Source: Flammula alnicola
Taxonomy: Eukaryota > Basidiomycota > Agaricomycetes > Agaricales > Strophariaceae
Reading direction: 5' to 3'
Assembly: GCA_015499995.1 (NCBI GenBank)
Contig: JADNRV010000010.1
Span: forward strand, 491,989-555,988
DNA length: 64,000 nucleotides
How positions within the stretch are numbered: position 1 is the stretch's first letter; every line of letters begins with the position of its first letter. The translations under genes and the position numbers were made by a program. The notes beneath the pieces are model-generated. The model did no database searches. It saw only the letters and a program-made list of their open reading frames with translations, and had not been told where the DNA came from. Positions 1 to 12,432 of this stretch are shown here, piece after piece.

Positions 1-3000
1 GGTGTGGGTTTTGATTGTTTCTGATGGTTACCTGGCAATGCCGTTCGGCCTCTCGAAAACGTGGAAATAGACATTTGACGTTCGGGTGGCGGATCAGTCC
101 AAAAGGGGGTGATGCGTCAGTTGTATTTCTCAGGGAATGAGGCGCACAGTGTGACGAAGTCCACAAGGGCGCAGAAGGTTGGGGATGCAAAGACCGGGGA
201 TAGCAAATGTTCGTCGTCCAGGTTGTCGAACACGTACCGCGGTACCGCGCATCAAACTTTTTTTTATGAATTCCTTCACTGGCAATGTGAAGTTGTGATG
301 GCGGATTAGAACACTTCCGAGGATTAACGGTGTGTGTAAAATCTTGACGCACATACATAATTAACGGAGCCAATGGCTGCGCATTTACCCATGGGGCGCA
401 GGATTTCCAGCAGAAGTTCAGCGCCATAAGCTTATTAAGATATCCTAAATGTAGATTAGAATAGACAAAGACACGCAAATATTGCACGTGAGCACACGAA
501 AGTAGGGGAAACATACCTGAATTGGCTGAAAGAACGAGTATGCGATGGCGGGCGTGTCCTGAAGGTTCCTCCTTTGAGAATACCCAAGTATAGTCGATCG
601 AAAAATGGAGCCTGGTGGTACAACGTGCAGAAGATGCGTGCCGCTGCGGCTTGTCACGAAGCGGGCGCTGTTCCAAGGGTAGAAACATGTCAGATGTGGT
701 GCATTTCCTTGATAAACCGAACCAGAACGATTAGATCTTGTCGCTTCTGAAGATGGGAGAGTGTCAATGTCATTCGACGCCAGGTAGATATGCCAGTGAT
801 TCCAAGTCCTTGAGAAGAATCGCCCTATTAGACCGAACAAGTAATAACAGGGGATACTGAACCAGCGAGTGTGGACCATCTAGGGTGTTATTTACGACAG
901 CTTGCGCGCTCCCTGACGTCTAGCAAATAAATGGCTGTTCCGGAGACCCCGGATAGATATCGATTTAATTAACCAGTACCGGGATTAGTTTGAGAGAAGC
1001 AATGGAATGAGCACAAATTATGGACTGACGGGGTAAGTGTGTGGTTCTTGTAAAAAAGGACAGGTCTATGTCTTTCTGGAACGCTTCACCCCTGTGGTGG
1101 AAGAGCTACACATTTTGCATGAAAACGGGATTGTCAGACCGTGCCCCTGGCGAATCTCCAGAAAAGCACTGTCTGAATGAAGGCAAACTTGTCACTGTTA
1201 GCTGGGACCTAGTCACCTGTATCAGACCAGTCGGATGAAAAGAATAGGAACCTGGCCGTTATCTTACTATGTTTCGCACAGGGTATTTCCGATACCGACA
1301 TGTTTCGGTAAGGCAGACCACACTTTCACGGAGCTGTCGTCTGTTGCCGAATGATGGTAATGATCGTGAATAGCCCATGAAGCGACAAACAAGCCGCCTT
1401 GTGAAGTGGATCAGCCTGTCGCCCAGTCCAGTAAGATCAGGTACACTCACAATGTCTTGTTTGGGGTGTCCACTATCGGTGAACGCTCCAACAAATCAAT
1501 GGAAATAAGTAGACCGATAGCCCAACTCCGCACACTCACAAAGGTCAACGTGATTTTCCATCTGTCATTGTTCAAAGCATAGCAATCAATCATTTTGAAC
1601 CAGGTGACTGAAGAAGTTTAAGATGTATTTGGAGACTGACATGTCATGCGGACGATAAGCCCAGATCATCTATGGCATTCAGCCAGCACCGCGGGGGTGA
1701 ACAATTGCAAGTTGCCGTTGGGGCCAGTAGAGAAGCGTATGTCATCCAGCTCTACGGATTCGGGGGTGGCTTCTACGTTCAAGAACATGCAGGAAAAGGC
1801 TAGAATCAACCACGGTCCCCAGACAGATCGGTGAGGGGCGGACTTCCTCGTCGTCAGTCCTCTCTTTCGGTTTTTCATCATCGCATCGCGAAGCCCCCGC
1901 TAAGTCCTCCCAAATTATGCGAGTGATCATTCTGTGGTACGAATCGAGGTTCTACACCATAGCCTCCGGACGTCTATGTAACGTCGGTTTACAGGCTCCG
2001 GGTGCTTGGGGAACAGCATTCAATCCGCAGGGCTACCAAGACCTCTAATGGTGTCGTTCGGTTCTCAGGGGGAACTTCCCTGAAATATCAGAGCCAAAGC
2101 AAAATGGGGCCTTATCATCTGTGAATGCGAATGCGGTGCGTTTTCCCGCCTCACCTAGATCCGGATAGTTCTCCATTATATCCACGAGGCAAGGTCCACG
2201 AAGCCGGCAAGAGAAGCGTCATATATTTCCTCTTATCCAAGCCAAGGTCTGTCCACCATAATATCTGGCCAAGTAGCCAAGTTTTTGCCTGTAGATTTCT
2301 CAATTCTGGGCGGTAAAGTTCGTATCTGGCATAAGGGCAAATCGCTCCCATAACATTCCGGCAGGAGTTACAGTCAGAACCCATCCCCATTCTATAATTT
2401 CTGGGTCTCACCGATACATTTAGAGTCCGATACATTTAGAGCAGAAGTCGAGGATCGACGTCATAAAAAGCCTCGACCAGGGGCTTCGCTTCTCCGCTGG
2501 CTGAGAAAAATCGGATAACGCGGACTCCTTGACAGAGTTAGGAAGACAGGCGTGGTGCTGACTCGTAAACCCCAGGAATATATTGGAGAGTTTGGTAACC
2601 ACATCAGAAAGGTGCCTAAGTTGCAGGATGTCAAGCTTGTCAAGCCTGAACGAGGGAAGGTAAAAGCTTTCCTTACGGCGAACAAGAGCCATTTTATAAT
2701 GCAACAAGGCAGACCCAAAAGTTGCGTCCAAAGCTGGCACGTCCAGTTTAATTCGTGTTTACGTTTTTGTGTTTCTTCAGCGGATCTTAAACATCTAGAA
2801 ATTCAGAGGTTTCTCGCGCTTTGCTGCCAAAGCTGCTGAGAGGTATGCCAGAGGAGTATTTCCTGATGAGGAGACCTCAGGCAAGATAAGAGCGCGATGG
2901 ATACCCCAGGGATGATCGTCGCGATAGCAAAATGAGCTCGGCAAGCATATGAATACGACAAGAGTCAAGAATTCAAATGGTACAAAAAATCAAAATGGCC

Positions 3001-3600
3001 AACAAAATGGCTTGAACCTACCCCTAACCTGCACTGTCTCGGTGTCGCCCTACAAGTTGTCGCCGATTTCCCTTCTAGGACGCCGGCGACGGAACAAGTG
3101 AAAAGGATCCACGCTCCGTTGTTCCGTTCAGTCACATGAACATTTCAGTCTAAGTCTTCCTCCGAAACAATGACAAACGTATAATAATGCATCAACTCGC
3201 CTGTATTTAACCTCCCAACTATTCATGCCATCTCAAATCTCGAGCATTATTAAACTCCTTCCCCGGAATCCTAGGAAGCAAAAATTCTGCCTTCTTGTCG
3301 AGATCTCAAATTTCAATGTGTCAGTGCCTTTGGTCAGCATTTGCGAGAACCTCTGTTTCTTCAACGTTTAGGCGCGATCGCACGGTGCAGCTCGAGATCA
3401 GTTCTACCGTATGGTAACTGCATATTATATTCCCACTGGTGCTTATAAAGACTGCTTATGATTCGCTGACAATAATGACATAGGCCTGAAATTACACATG
3501 TTTCGACGTCAGTGAAAATAAGAGCCCAGACTCGCTGGTTGGATAAAATTCCTCCCACTGTGGAACACTGAACCTCAAACACTGACTACCGTACATCCCA
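1..3600. other. No supportable gene; anonymous left end
   Basis: Open frames here are short, overlap on both strands and show no motif I recognise. The longest are a minus-strand frame at 445-879 and overlapping frames on both strands at 2420-2839. None can be chained through good splice sites into a family I know. A 16 bp unit is repeated head to tail around 2411-2442. The stretch may hold decayed gene or transposon remnants, but nothing in it identifies one. A translated similarity search is what would settle it. Confidence 0.5.
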
Positions 3601-5225
3601 ATGTCTGCCTTACCGACCAAGACTCGCTACTATGTTCTCAAAGAGGTACGTAAATTATATTCTTTATCTATGCAATTTTCTCAAATAACGACGTTATCAG
3701 GTTGGAACGTACAAGAACCTGGAGATTAAGGAGAGTCTCGTACAAAAACCTCGGTCAACTGAAGTTCTTGTAAAGATACATGCTGTATCGCTCCAGGTTT
3801 GTCCATGTTCATTCCTTTTTCTTATTATTACTGACACAATAGTCTCTCCGCATAGTACCGGGATCTTGCTATAACCATTGGTATCTACCCTGTCGGGTAC
3901 GATCTTTTTGTTTAACATTTCGCCTCTAAATTCACTTCATTAATAGTGGAGCTGGTCTGATTCCTTGTTCCGATATGGCAGGAGAGGTCATAGCGGTTGG
4001 AGAAGACGTGAAGACTTGGAAGGCCGGAGATAGAGTCTGTGCTAATTTTTCCACCGACCATATCCACGGAGACACAAACCCTGAAATCATCAAGACTTCT
4101 CTGGGTGGTCAATCGCCAGGCGTCTTGACAGAGTACAGGAGTTTCCCGGCACATGTACGTCCCTTCGCCGAAGCATTTATCTAACCATTCGTCAATCTGT
4201 TAAATTTCCAGTCATTGGTCAAGATTCCTGACCATCTGACATTCGAGGAAGCGTCCACATTGCCGTAAGATGTCCTCTGTTCTTTTTAGACATGACACAA
4301 CTCATATCTTTCTCAGCTGCGCTGCTTTGACTGCGTATAATGCTCTACACGGTCCAATCCCCATAAAAGCAGGCGATACCGTTCTTGTGCAAGGAACGGG
4401 CGGCGTTTCGATGTTAGCGTCCCTCTATCCTCTCGGAGGTTTTGAAGACTGAAATTCCAACCCTTAGGTTTGGCCTTCAATTCGCGGTTGCTTCAGGAGC
4501 CTCCGTCATTGCGACCTCTTCGTCAAACGATAAGTTGAAAATCGCTCGCAAGCTTGGTGCGAAGCACACGATCAACTACAAGGAAACTCCAGATTGGGAT
4601 CAAGAAGTCCTGAAGATCGTAAGCCTTTTGAGCGTCTTCCTCTGGTTCTCGTCTGAATATATCCTAGACCAACGGTCGTGGCGTTGACCATGTAGTTGAG
4701 GTGCGTAGCGTTGTGTTGGAGAAATCCATTGTTTTGATTTGCTTCGCATATTTAGGTTGGTGGGCAAGGGACTGTGGGCAAGTCGATCAATGCAGCGAGA
4801 GTAGGCGGCTCAATCCATATCATTGGTTTCTTGTCCCAGGTACGCTCTTCCATGCCACGTTATTCGAAAGGTCTCCTAATGAGGCTCTGCGATTTTTTGA
4901 CGACAGGAATCCGGTGCTAACTTGAATTTTGTCATCCCAACCTTGAGCAAGGCGCTCCTCATTCGAGGAATCTACATCGGTTCAGTTTCTCAGTCAGTGC
5001 CACTCACTCTCATGTTCTATTAACCTCAGCATACTGAACCGTCTTCACTCTTACTCGAACTTACGTAGATTCGTTGACATGAATCGACTCATCGATGCCA
5101 ACCCTGATAAAACCAAGCCTGTTGTCGACAAAGTATTCAGCTTCGAGGATGCGATTAAGGCCTACGCTCACTTGGAATCTCAAGCCCATGTGGGCAAGGT
5201 CGTCATTCGGGTTTCCCGGAATTAA
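3601..5225 (+). CDS. Zinc-type (MDR) alcohol dehydrogenase / quinone oxidoreductase-like protein
   Basis: This is a medium-chain dehydrogenase/reductase that probably reduces or oxidises a carbonyl/alcohol or quinone with NAD(P)H in the cytosol. The first exon starts MSALPTKTRYYVLKE and ends at 3645; the first intron is 3646-3700 (55 bp). In order, the sequence shows an N-terminal GroES-like half with GLIPCSDMAGEVIAVGEDV and WKAGDRVCANF, then a Rossmann half with AGDTVLVQGTGGVS as the dinucleotide loop, followed by GASVIATSSSNDKL and KLGAKHTINYK. The C-terminus is HVGKVVIRVSRN before TAA. The conserved VGKVV ending is typical of the quinone oxidoreductase-like branch. Several introns interrupt it. 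No zinc-ligand cluster is evident, so a zinc-free quinone reductase role is as likely as alcohol dehydrogenase. Substrate is unknown. Confidence 0.9.
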
Positions 5226-5562
5226 CCACTAGTGGTTGAAGACATTCATTTTCTGATCCTGTCTGCGATTCAGTGCACTTTGTACTTTCTCCTAAGCAAA
5301 CAGATAAAATAGTGTACTAGAGTATTTTCAGAATACAGTTTTCGTCCGTTTGTCCATCGTCGTCTGTCTGGGTTATCCCGAAATGACGGTGTGCGGGGTG
5401 GCTGTGAAACTGTCGACTTCCATCATATTATTCATTCTGGTTTCATTCCTGAAAATACGGAAAAGTTGAACTACAGGACGACTTCAGCGTGGTCCTCCTC
5501 TTTCTCCTTAACTTTTCTCTCATACCCAACATTATATCCGAGAACTGAAGGCTGTCTACATT
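5226..5562. other. Intergenic, 337 bp
   Basis: This holds the 3' flank of the dehydrogenase and the 5' flank of the next gene. A pyrimidine-rich run of the kind common before fungal start codons lies at about 5495-5520. I see no RNA gene or repeat. Confidence 0.5.
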
Positions 5563-6879
5563 ATGGATTCTTCTGCAGTAAACTGGAACGTTACGATAGA
5601 CGACTTCGATAGCTTGCTCACTTATGACGATCAAGCTGTCTGGACTACCCCAGATCCTTCAGCCTCAGGTTACAATGCCACGGGCTCGCCCTGGCTACGC
5701 GGAACATATCATCAAACGCATACAAAAGGAGCCTCTGTTAGTCTCAATATTACAGGTACATCTTACATTTTGGCTGTGCTGCAGGACTTTGAACGCGCCC
5801 TATCCCTCCTCTAGGACCCGCTATCTACATCTATGGCAATACAGGTCCTACGTATGGCTCCTACGAAGTGGAAATTGATTCTGTGTCCCTGCAATATAGC
5901 GCCTATCGAGCATCCTCGGACAACGCGTCAAAACTTCTCTTCGCAGCTTCGAATTTGACCTATGCGAACCATAATATCGTTCTGCGCAACCTTGGTGCGC
6001 GACCGGAAGTGGGGGATAAAGGGGGAGATGCTTTTGTGTTGGATTTCATACAATCAACAATTCAGGTGGCCCCAGCGGGGTGAGTTCGCTTACTCTTTCA
6101 AGTCAAATGTTCTGACATGACTTTCAGAGCGACAGCGTCAAATGTCACATATGAAGAAACAGACCCAACGATTACCTTCAATGGCACATGGGGAAAGAAT
6201 ACTGGGCCTTTCTTCAGTGGTGGGGGTACTACCTTCACCAATGAAGATTTAGCTTCATTCTCATTCTCATTTCATGGTACGTGACAGATTGCAGACCAAA
6301 GGAAGCCTTGTTAAAGAGTCATTTGACATGATCAGGATCTGCCATATATGTTCTGGGTGATAAGAAGAACGATCACCGTATCTACAGTGTCGTTCTTGAT
6401 AACCAACCTACCGAATTCTTCAACGGGACGTCAGGATGCGGAGGAGCTTTCGGATTGACCTGTGAACAACAAATACCCACCATCAAGTATCTGGCATCCA
6501 ATTTGGACGACTCTTTACACGCTCTGACTCTCGTGAACCATGCTGGTGTAAATCACTCATTCTTCGGTGTGCAACATTTTATTTTATCGCATATTCTACA
6601 GGCCCTCATCTATTTTCAGATTTAGATAGCATTGTCGTTGTTGTTCCGTCGCAGTACGCGCCTCGTCAACTGTCGACAGGTTCTCCTTTCGTAACTACCT
6701 CGTCGTCTTCCTCTTCCACAACTCCGACTGCCGGGACTTCTCCAATTCCCAGCGGCGGCTCTGGCTCCAGTAACCACAGTGCCGCACTATCCTCTATCTC
6801 AATGATGTCCAACTCGCTTCTGCTTATCCTGCTTGTGTCCGTCCTCTACATCCTTCGGCCCACACTACGCAGATTATGA
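5563..6879 (+). CDS. Membrane-anchored Ser/Thr-rich surface protein, function unknown
   Basis: Five exons join cleanly (introns 5756-5814, 6080-6127, 6277-6335, 6567-6619). The first two thirds hold two beta-rich modules with many N-glycosylation sequons (NWNVT, NATG, NITG, NGTW, NGTS, NHSF). Each module carries an aromatic-glycine core such as ITGPAIYIYGNTG and FHGSAIYVLGDKK. This resembles the paired carbohydrate-binding-like modules found in many agaricomycete membrane proteins of unknown role. A Ser/Thr/Pro/Gly linker follows, then a hydrophobic stretch (SLLLILLVSVLYIL) and a short basic tail, LRPTLRRL. That is a single membrane anchor or possibly a GPI signal. The chosen ATG gives no classical signal peptide, and an in-frame stop at 5509 blocks any longer start, so a missed upstream exon is possible. 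Confidence 0.75.
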
Positions 6880-7295
6880 AATCCTCACTTGTTCTTTTAC
6901 TGTACATGGACATCTTCTAGAGAAAGACTTAGCTAATTCTTGCAACGACACCTACGCAATTGAACTCTATTTCATAAAAGTATGTAGTAACGAAAGCAAC
7001 AGTCCCGAAGGCAAGCCCCTTTCCATGTAATGGGTATGGACCGGTCATCAGCTGAAGTAGATACACTATAATACCAAATGCCTCTATACATGCGATACAA
7101 TTATATAGTGGTAGTGAGCTCTCTGAACCCTTCGAAGACAACAAACAGCAGAAGAAAATATAAAAATCAATGGGTACATCGCCGCCTAATATAAATCGCT
7201 GGGTACAGTGATAAATAAGAGAAGTGGATAAGTAGAAGGAATAATAGAGTAATATGTCATAGACGAAGTGGGTATTCTAAAATCGGAAGGCAGGA
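6880..7295. other. Convergent intergenic region, 416 bp
   Basis: This lies between the tail ends of the surface-protein gene (plus) and the glucanase gene (minus). It holds only A+T-rich 3'-flank sequence; no gene is seen. Confidence 0.5.
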
Positions 7296-10200
7296 TTATG
7301 GTAACGTTGTTCCTGGCTGGAGGTAAAGATTGGCGCGCCATCCTGCACCACACATCTCGGATGAATTGCCTAAATGTGCGAGTTAACTCAGAATACCGAT
7401 GAAGAATAGGATAAAGCAACTCACCGCTACAAGCCTGGTTGCATTGGCTAGAATCTACGAGCACACCAGCTCCGCCTTCCTTGTACAATTGCGAACCACA
7501 GAAGCATTCCTGCCCGTTCTCAGTTGCAGCCATAGTGAAGCCTCCAAGGGAGCAAATGATGAAACATTTCTCAGCAGTCAATCCACTTAAACCCAAGGAA
7601 ACCGAGCCGCGCAACAACCGCGTCGAAGCGTCAACGTAGCAGCCGGCACTTGTCCACTGTGGTATAGCGACCTTAGTATATACGCTCAGATTCCACGACC
7701 CTCCGCATTTCTTGCTGGAGTCTCCCCCACAATTGGCTTGGCAATTGCTAGAGGATACAATGGTGCCGGAAGCGCCATTGTTAGTCATCGTGTTACCACA
7801 GAAACCTGCATACAAGGGATTGGATATGATGTTCCCAATTATAAACGAGATGATATAAACTCACATTGGTTACTACGGGTTAACGATGCATCCATCAGGG
7901 AAAATCAAGAATAAATAGAGACAATCTGCTCACCCATTCTCGGTGCCTGCGTATAGATAACCAGCGCACAGACTTTGACAGAGCTGAGGCGTCATGTTGG
8001 TTTGAGAATAACTCGCAGCGGTGAGGGCCCGGCGAGTGCCTGTAGTACCCTCAGCAACGCAACCGTAATCATTCCAGGCTGTGGAAGTGGGCGTGGAGGA
8101 TGCAGAAGTGGTGGTGGTCGAGGTGGTGGTCGTTGTCGTTGAACCTGTGGTAGTTATCGTGTTGGCAGTGGTGGTGGCGGCTTCAAAGACGTTCAGATAC
8201 CATGACCCTCCGCATTTCTTGCTGGTGTCGCCCACGCAATTGGATTGACAATTGCTAGTGGCTACAACTGCGTCCGATGCACCATTATTTGTCAACGAGT
8301 TGCCGCAGAAACCTGTATATAGATGGTTAATATCATGCTATTTGCAGGGCACAATCGAACGCATAAACATACATTGATTGCTAAAATCAGGTTTAACGAG
8401 GCGGCACATTCCATTTGATTAAAAACGCGAATATTCATACGGCCGAGAGCGCTTACCCGTCTTCAACACCTGCGTAGGTATAACCCGAGCAGAGGCTCTG
8501 GCACAGTAGAGGTGTCATGTTTGATTGCTGGAAACTGGAGGCCGTTAGAGCACGGCGAGTACCAGTTGTCCCCTCCGCCACGCAGCCATAATCTGACCAC
8601 GTCGTTGATGAGACGGAGCCTGTTGAAGTATACTTGTAGACATTGAGACGCCATCCAGCTCCGCACTTGTCACTGGCTGCGATATCTGTCAATTATAGAA
8701 CAACGACAAAAAGGGAGGATGACATACATTTTCCGGCACATGGCATAGAGCAATCGCTCTCGGGTGCGGCCAAAGCGCCGATTGTGATTGCATTTGAGCA
8801 ATAACATTCAACACCGTACTCGACACCTGCGTATTGATATCCGGCAGCTTGACAGCTAGCAAGGCACTTCGAAACTGTCTGAGTGCTATCAGAATTAGAA
8901 AGTCCACTCAGTGTGCGGGAAGCTGCATCCTGGTAGCATCCCACGTAATTCCAACCAGCGCTTGTGGTAGTAGTGGCTATGGCGCTTGACGACGTTGAGG
9001 TGGAACTGGAACTGGATGATGATGAGGCGCTTGAGGCGCTTGAAGACGAAGATGACGAAGAGGCGCTTGACGACGACGAAGTGCTTGATGAAGCACTTGT
9101 CGGTGAGGTCGTACCGCCCTCTGAAGTTGCCGCTGGGATGAATGTTAGCCTATGAAACCCCTCTCTTCCATACGTTAAAAACTCACTGGCAGATCCAACC
9201 CAGGCATTATAGTTGTCTATCTTTATACGTCAGTCAATGAATATAGTCCTAGGAAAGTACACTCACAAAGAACGGGATTGGTGACATAGGTATAACCATC
9301 GGGGGTATAATTGATAATCGTCTGGCCGGACCTAATCATTTGAACCGTCATTTTACCCGCAGAGAGGGGGCTCTTGAGCTTGGATACCCCAGCACCGACA
9401 GAGAATTGGGAAGATTGGCTGCCACACTTCAGGATGACAATGGCAGGTGCCGTGGAATAAACGGCAGCCCACATGGAATCCTACCGCAAAGTCAATCAAG
9501 CAAAGGCAGTCAGATAAATCGAACCCACCTCAGACCAATCCCAACCAGTTGGCTTTCCAAGCGAATCTCCTGACGCAGTTGCAGCGGCGGGATGGGGACG
9601 AGCCCAGAAATAGATGACCGATTGCTGTTAATCAATTCCGAGAGTTAATTGAAGGAGGGGGTTACATAGGAGACAGGAGACCTACCGTGATGGCCGGGTA
9701 ACTTCCAGTTTGGAAGGCTTTGATGTAGTACTGCGAGAGATCGAACCACGCGGTGTGGGGAAAGTTCTCGGCCCAGAATGTGCCTGCAGGCTGAGCACCT
9801 TTAAAAGGTCCAAAGCTAATCCAAGTCAAAAGATAAATTGCTGTAGAAAATCTGCAGTAAAGAAGAATTGCACTAGTCCGACTCGCCCCAATCATTCCTA
9901 GGAAATCCCTCGTTATCAGATTTGGCGAGGAACGGTTTATATCAAGACGCACCAAGTGACCATCTCGACGAACGTCAAAGTATTCCGCATTTGCATAAGC
10001 TGTTCCCATCGGTTAACGATGAGCCAATCATCACCGCGTAGATAAAAGTTCTTGGAGCTGAGATGGGTGCTAAATCACAAAGGAGCCGCTAAGATAAGAG
10101 TATTCATGCGGCACCGAGATTGCATAGCACGTACTACATCCAACCGCTGATGGTCGTCGCGTATTTCGTTCCGAGCTGGCCGATATCTGTCCAAGAAGTA

Positions 10201-11301
10201 TAAATGCCACAGCAAGTTGAGGTGAGGTCTTGGCGCTTAGTTACAATAGTTATCATCGTCGGTCTGAACGATAGAAAATGTTAGGTGAATTGTCGCAAAT
10301 GAGATATCCAAATAATGAGTCCTTACGTTCTTATCATAATTGCCCTGCGGCCATGCGCAACCCCAGCTAGGAAAGGCAGCGTATACACCTTGATCAGACT
10401 CATTGGACCTACCACCACATCCGTCGAGGACTCACCAATACCACGAATCCAATGAAGGCCACTGGTTAAACTTGCCTTCGAGACCCCAGATAAATGGCAT
10501 GAGATAGCCGTTTGTCTGCGCCTTAAGATTAGCCCAGCCCGAATCTCCCAAGCAGTCCCCGGAATAACTCGATATCATGACCTTTCCGTTAACCTTGAAT
10601 TGGTTAGGGTGACTGCTGTACTTGTTCACGCGGGCGACGAGGTCGTCGAGATTGCAAGCCATTTCAGTCAAGTCGAATGAATAGAAAAGTTTGATGCCGG
10701 TCCCCGAGTCTTTGGCGGCTTGATATGCCGTATCGACCTGAGTCCTCTGCCAGTCGTCTCCGCCTATGTTCAGTGCAATTGCGTCGCTGAACATAAAAAT
10801 GGTGCATCAGACATAAGCTCGTATACGAATGGCTGTAACGCACATTCCTTTGGCTGCGATCTTGTTCATGTCGTCGAGCCAGTCTGCGTAAGTGTATGGG
10901 TAGCTATAAATGGTGGCCATCAAAAGACGTCATTTCAACATTGTGATTGACCGTACGTGTCTGGTGGTTTGCGGCAGGATCGAGAATCCGTGAGGGTATG
11001 AAATAAGAGAGACTGAACAGAACGTACTGCCAACGATCTACACAAAGTTTGGGAAGCTAATGAGGAAACCCCGCGAATACATGAACGGACAACATACATG
11101 GTGCATGAACACATATTTTGCCCCATCTCGTTTCTGCAGCTCAGCCGGGTTTTCTGGGTGAAGAACGGTCCTGTTGCTGTAGATACTCCAATTTCGTTTA
11201 CGTTTTACCGAGATGTCGCTATTCAATGAATTTGATGCGATTGATGAAGAGAGAAAGAGAGCCAAAGCAAAAAGTTGAAGTTGAAAAAAATGAACGCGCA
11301 T
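7296..11301 (-). CDS. GH71 alpha-1,3-glucanase (mutanase) with four C-terminal WSC domains
   Basis: This is a secreted endo-acting hydrolase of alpha-1,3-glucan, a fungal wall polysaccharide. It begins with a clear signal peptide (MRVHFFQLQLFALALFLSSS), then a dibasic pro-region ending QKRDGAKYVFMHH, where the GH71 domain starts. GH71 signatures include YPYTYADWLDDMNKIAAKG, ALNIGGDDWQ and LFYSFDLTEM, the last carrying the Asp/Glu cluster expected at the active site, and later GYLMPFIWGLEGKF and GYTYVTNPVLC. A long Ser/Thr linker (about 8970-9130) leads into WSC1. WSC2, 3 and 4 follow, each with the Cys pattern CxxxC...ECYC or CGAGW and joined by short Thr-rich linkers. WSC2 and WSC3 share long identical runs, so they are recent duplicates. 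The protein ends PGTTLP. There are many introns. Role: wall remodelling, or degradation of other fungi's walls. Confidence 0.92.
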
Positions 11302-11592
11302 GATGAGCGTCTTCGAAAGGGAGCGGATAGCTCTGGTGGGTTATAAAGAGTGTGGGCGCCAGAAGGAGGGTGGAGGCCAAGAAGCCTGGCCAAGTTCGAG
11401 AAGGGTTCAAACGAACGAGGAGAAGACGACGTGGTCGTCGATGAGGAAGAAGCAAGACCAGAGCACTCGAGGGCGTTTTCTTCAGGGTCTTTAAAAGAGC
11501 ATTCAAAAACAATGCATGGTATAGACGCGGCTGGCGCTGTGCGGGCCTACTTAGGAGCGGATTGCCAGGCACTCACCGCCCTGGATTAATAA

Positions 11593-11827
11593 TGCCGCCC
11601 AAAATTAGGTATGTACCTGTGCCCCTTGAATGATGGTGGAGGAGGCAATGTCAACGGGGAGGAAAGTTCGCCGGGAACTCGAGAACAAATAACGAAGGAA
11701 AGGCCTGTGAGGAAGAGAAGAATATGAGCATGGCTTTTGGGAGCTGCTTTTTGAACGCAGAAAGAAACTCAACCTTACTTCCGATGAAAGGCACCAAAAC
11801 GTCCAGGAAGCCATGTACGAAAAATGA
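11593..11827 (+). CDS. Small gene with conserved-looking C-terminal exon, frame apparently broken
   Basis: The end of this stretch reads as a convincing acidic/aromatic exon: EYEHGFWELLFERRKK, then LNLTSDERHQNVQEAMYEK, with stop TGA at 11825-11827. Upstream, MPPKIR at 11593 is followed by a good donor (GTATGT). After a 54 bp intron comes KVRRELENK, but that frame then hits TAA. A third frame carries KACEEE just before the C-terminal exon. So three coding-looking pieces lie in three frames within about 60 bp. Either there is unusual splicing (for example MPPKIR joined directly to REEYEHG through an intron of about 110 bp), or the gene has lost frame. I do not recognise the family. It lies between the glucanase start and the tail of the next minus-strand gene. 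Confidence 0.4.
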
Positions 11828-11921
11828 TTCTGAGGCATGATAAGCAGGCAAGATATCTCGTGGTTACCTCGGAAGCCTGTCAGCCCTTCAAAATTACGTC
11901 ACCTGGACGAGGCACTGTGCT

Positions 11922-12399
11922 CTACCATCGATTGCACAATGTATGATGAGCCTTGATGGTTGTATGCGCCTCAGATAATGCTCCACCACAAATCGCCCAA
12001 ATCCTGCTCATCAATGGAGATGGGATCGACATCAGCAGCTGACAATATTCACAGGAGAAACACCTTTAAATCTTTAGTTATAATTATCAAAACCGACGAG
12101 CCAATGGCAGGTACTCACGCGAACACTATGTGAGGGTACCGAGTCCATTTCAAATCCAAACCTGGCTGATCCAAGGTAAAGTCAACATTGAAGTGGTAGC
12201 TAGTAAGTTCTGGTAAGAGGAAAAGGTGGATTCTGGATCATCATGCAACATTAACAATGACATTGAGCGTTGATTGAAGCCTGCCAGGAGTTGGTCAGGA
12301 GTTGGTCAGGACTCGGAGTAAAGAACAGGGAAGAGATGCTTACGTGATATTCCCTGGACTTGGATGCTCGATTTCTTCAAGCGAGAAGTTTTCCGCCAT
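11922..12399 (-). CDS. Small unknown protein, divergent from the Rpp14-type gene
   Basis: Exon 1 runs from the ATG at 12399 (MAENFSLEEIEHPSPGNI). A 111 bp intron (12233-12343) joins in phase to IHLFLLPELTSYHFNVDF and LDLKWTRYPHIVF, ending at donor GTGAGT (12118). The 3' part is uncertain. A phase-compatible acceptor gives IWAICGGALSEAHTTIKA and a stop at 11922-11924. The neighbouring frame, ADVDPISIDEQDLGDLWWSII, also looks coding but does not join in phase with canonical sites. The product is about 80 residues either way. I do not recognise it. The intron contains a tandem 11-12 bp duplication (around 12287-12309). Confidence 0.45.
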
Positions 12400-12432
12400 T
12401 TTTATTTTGATGAGCATGAAGGTTTATCTTGG
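12400..12432. promoter_or_regulatory. 33 bp between two divergent start codons
   Basis: Only 33 bp separate the minus-strand ATG (12397-12399) from the plus-strand ATG (12433). Transcription of each gene must therefore start inside the other gene's transcribed region, or the two 5' ends overlap, which implies one shared bidirectional promoter. Confidence 0.5.

Noticed and set aside
8964..9155. Plus-strand frame extremely rich in Asp, Glu, Ala and Leu
   Set aside because: It is the mirror of the Ser/Thr-rich linker of the minus-strand glucanase and has no independent support.
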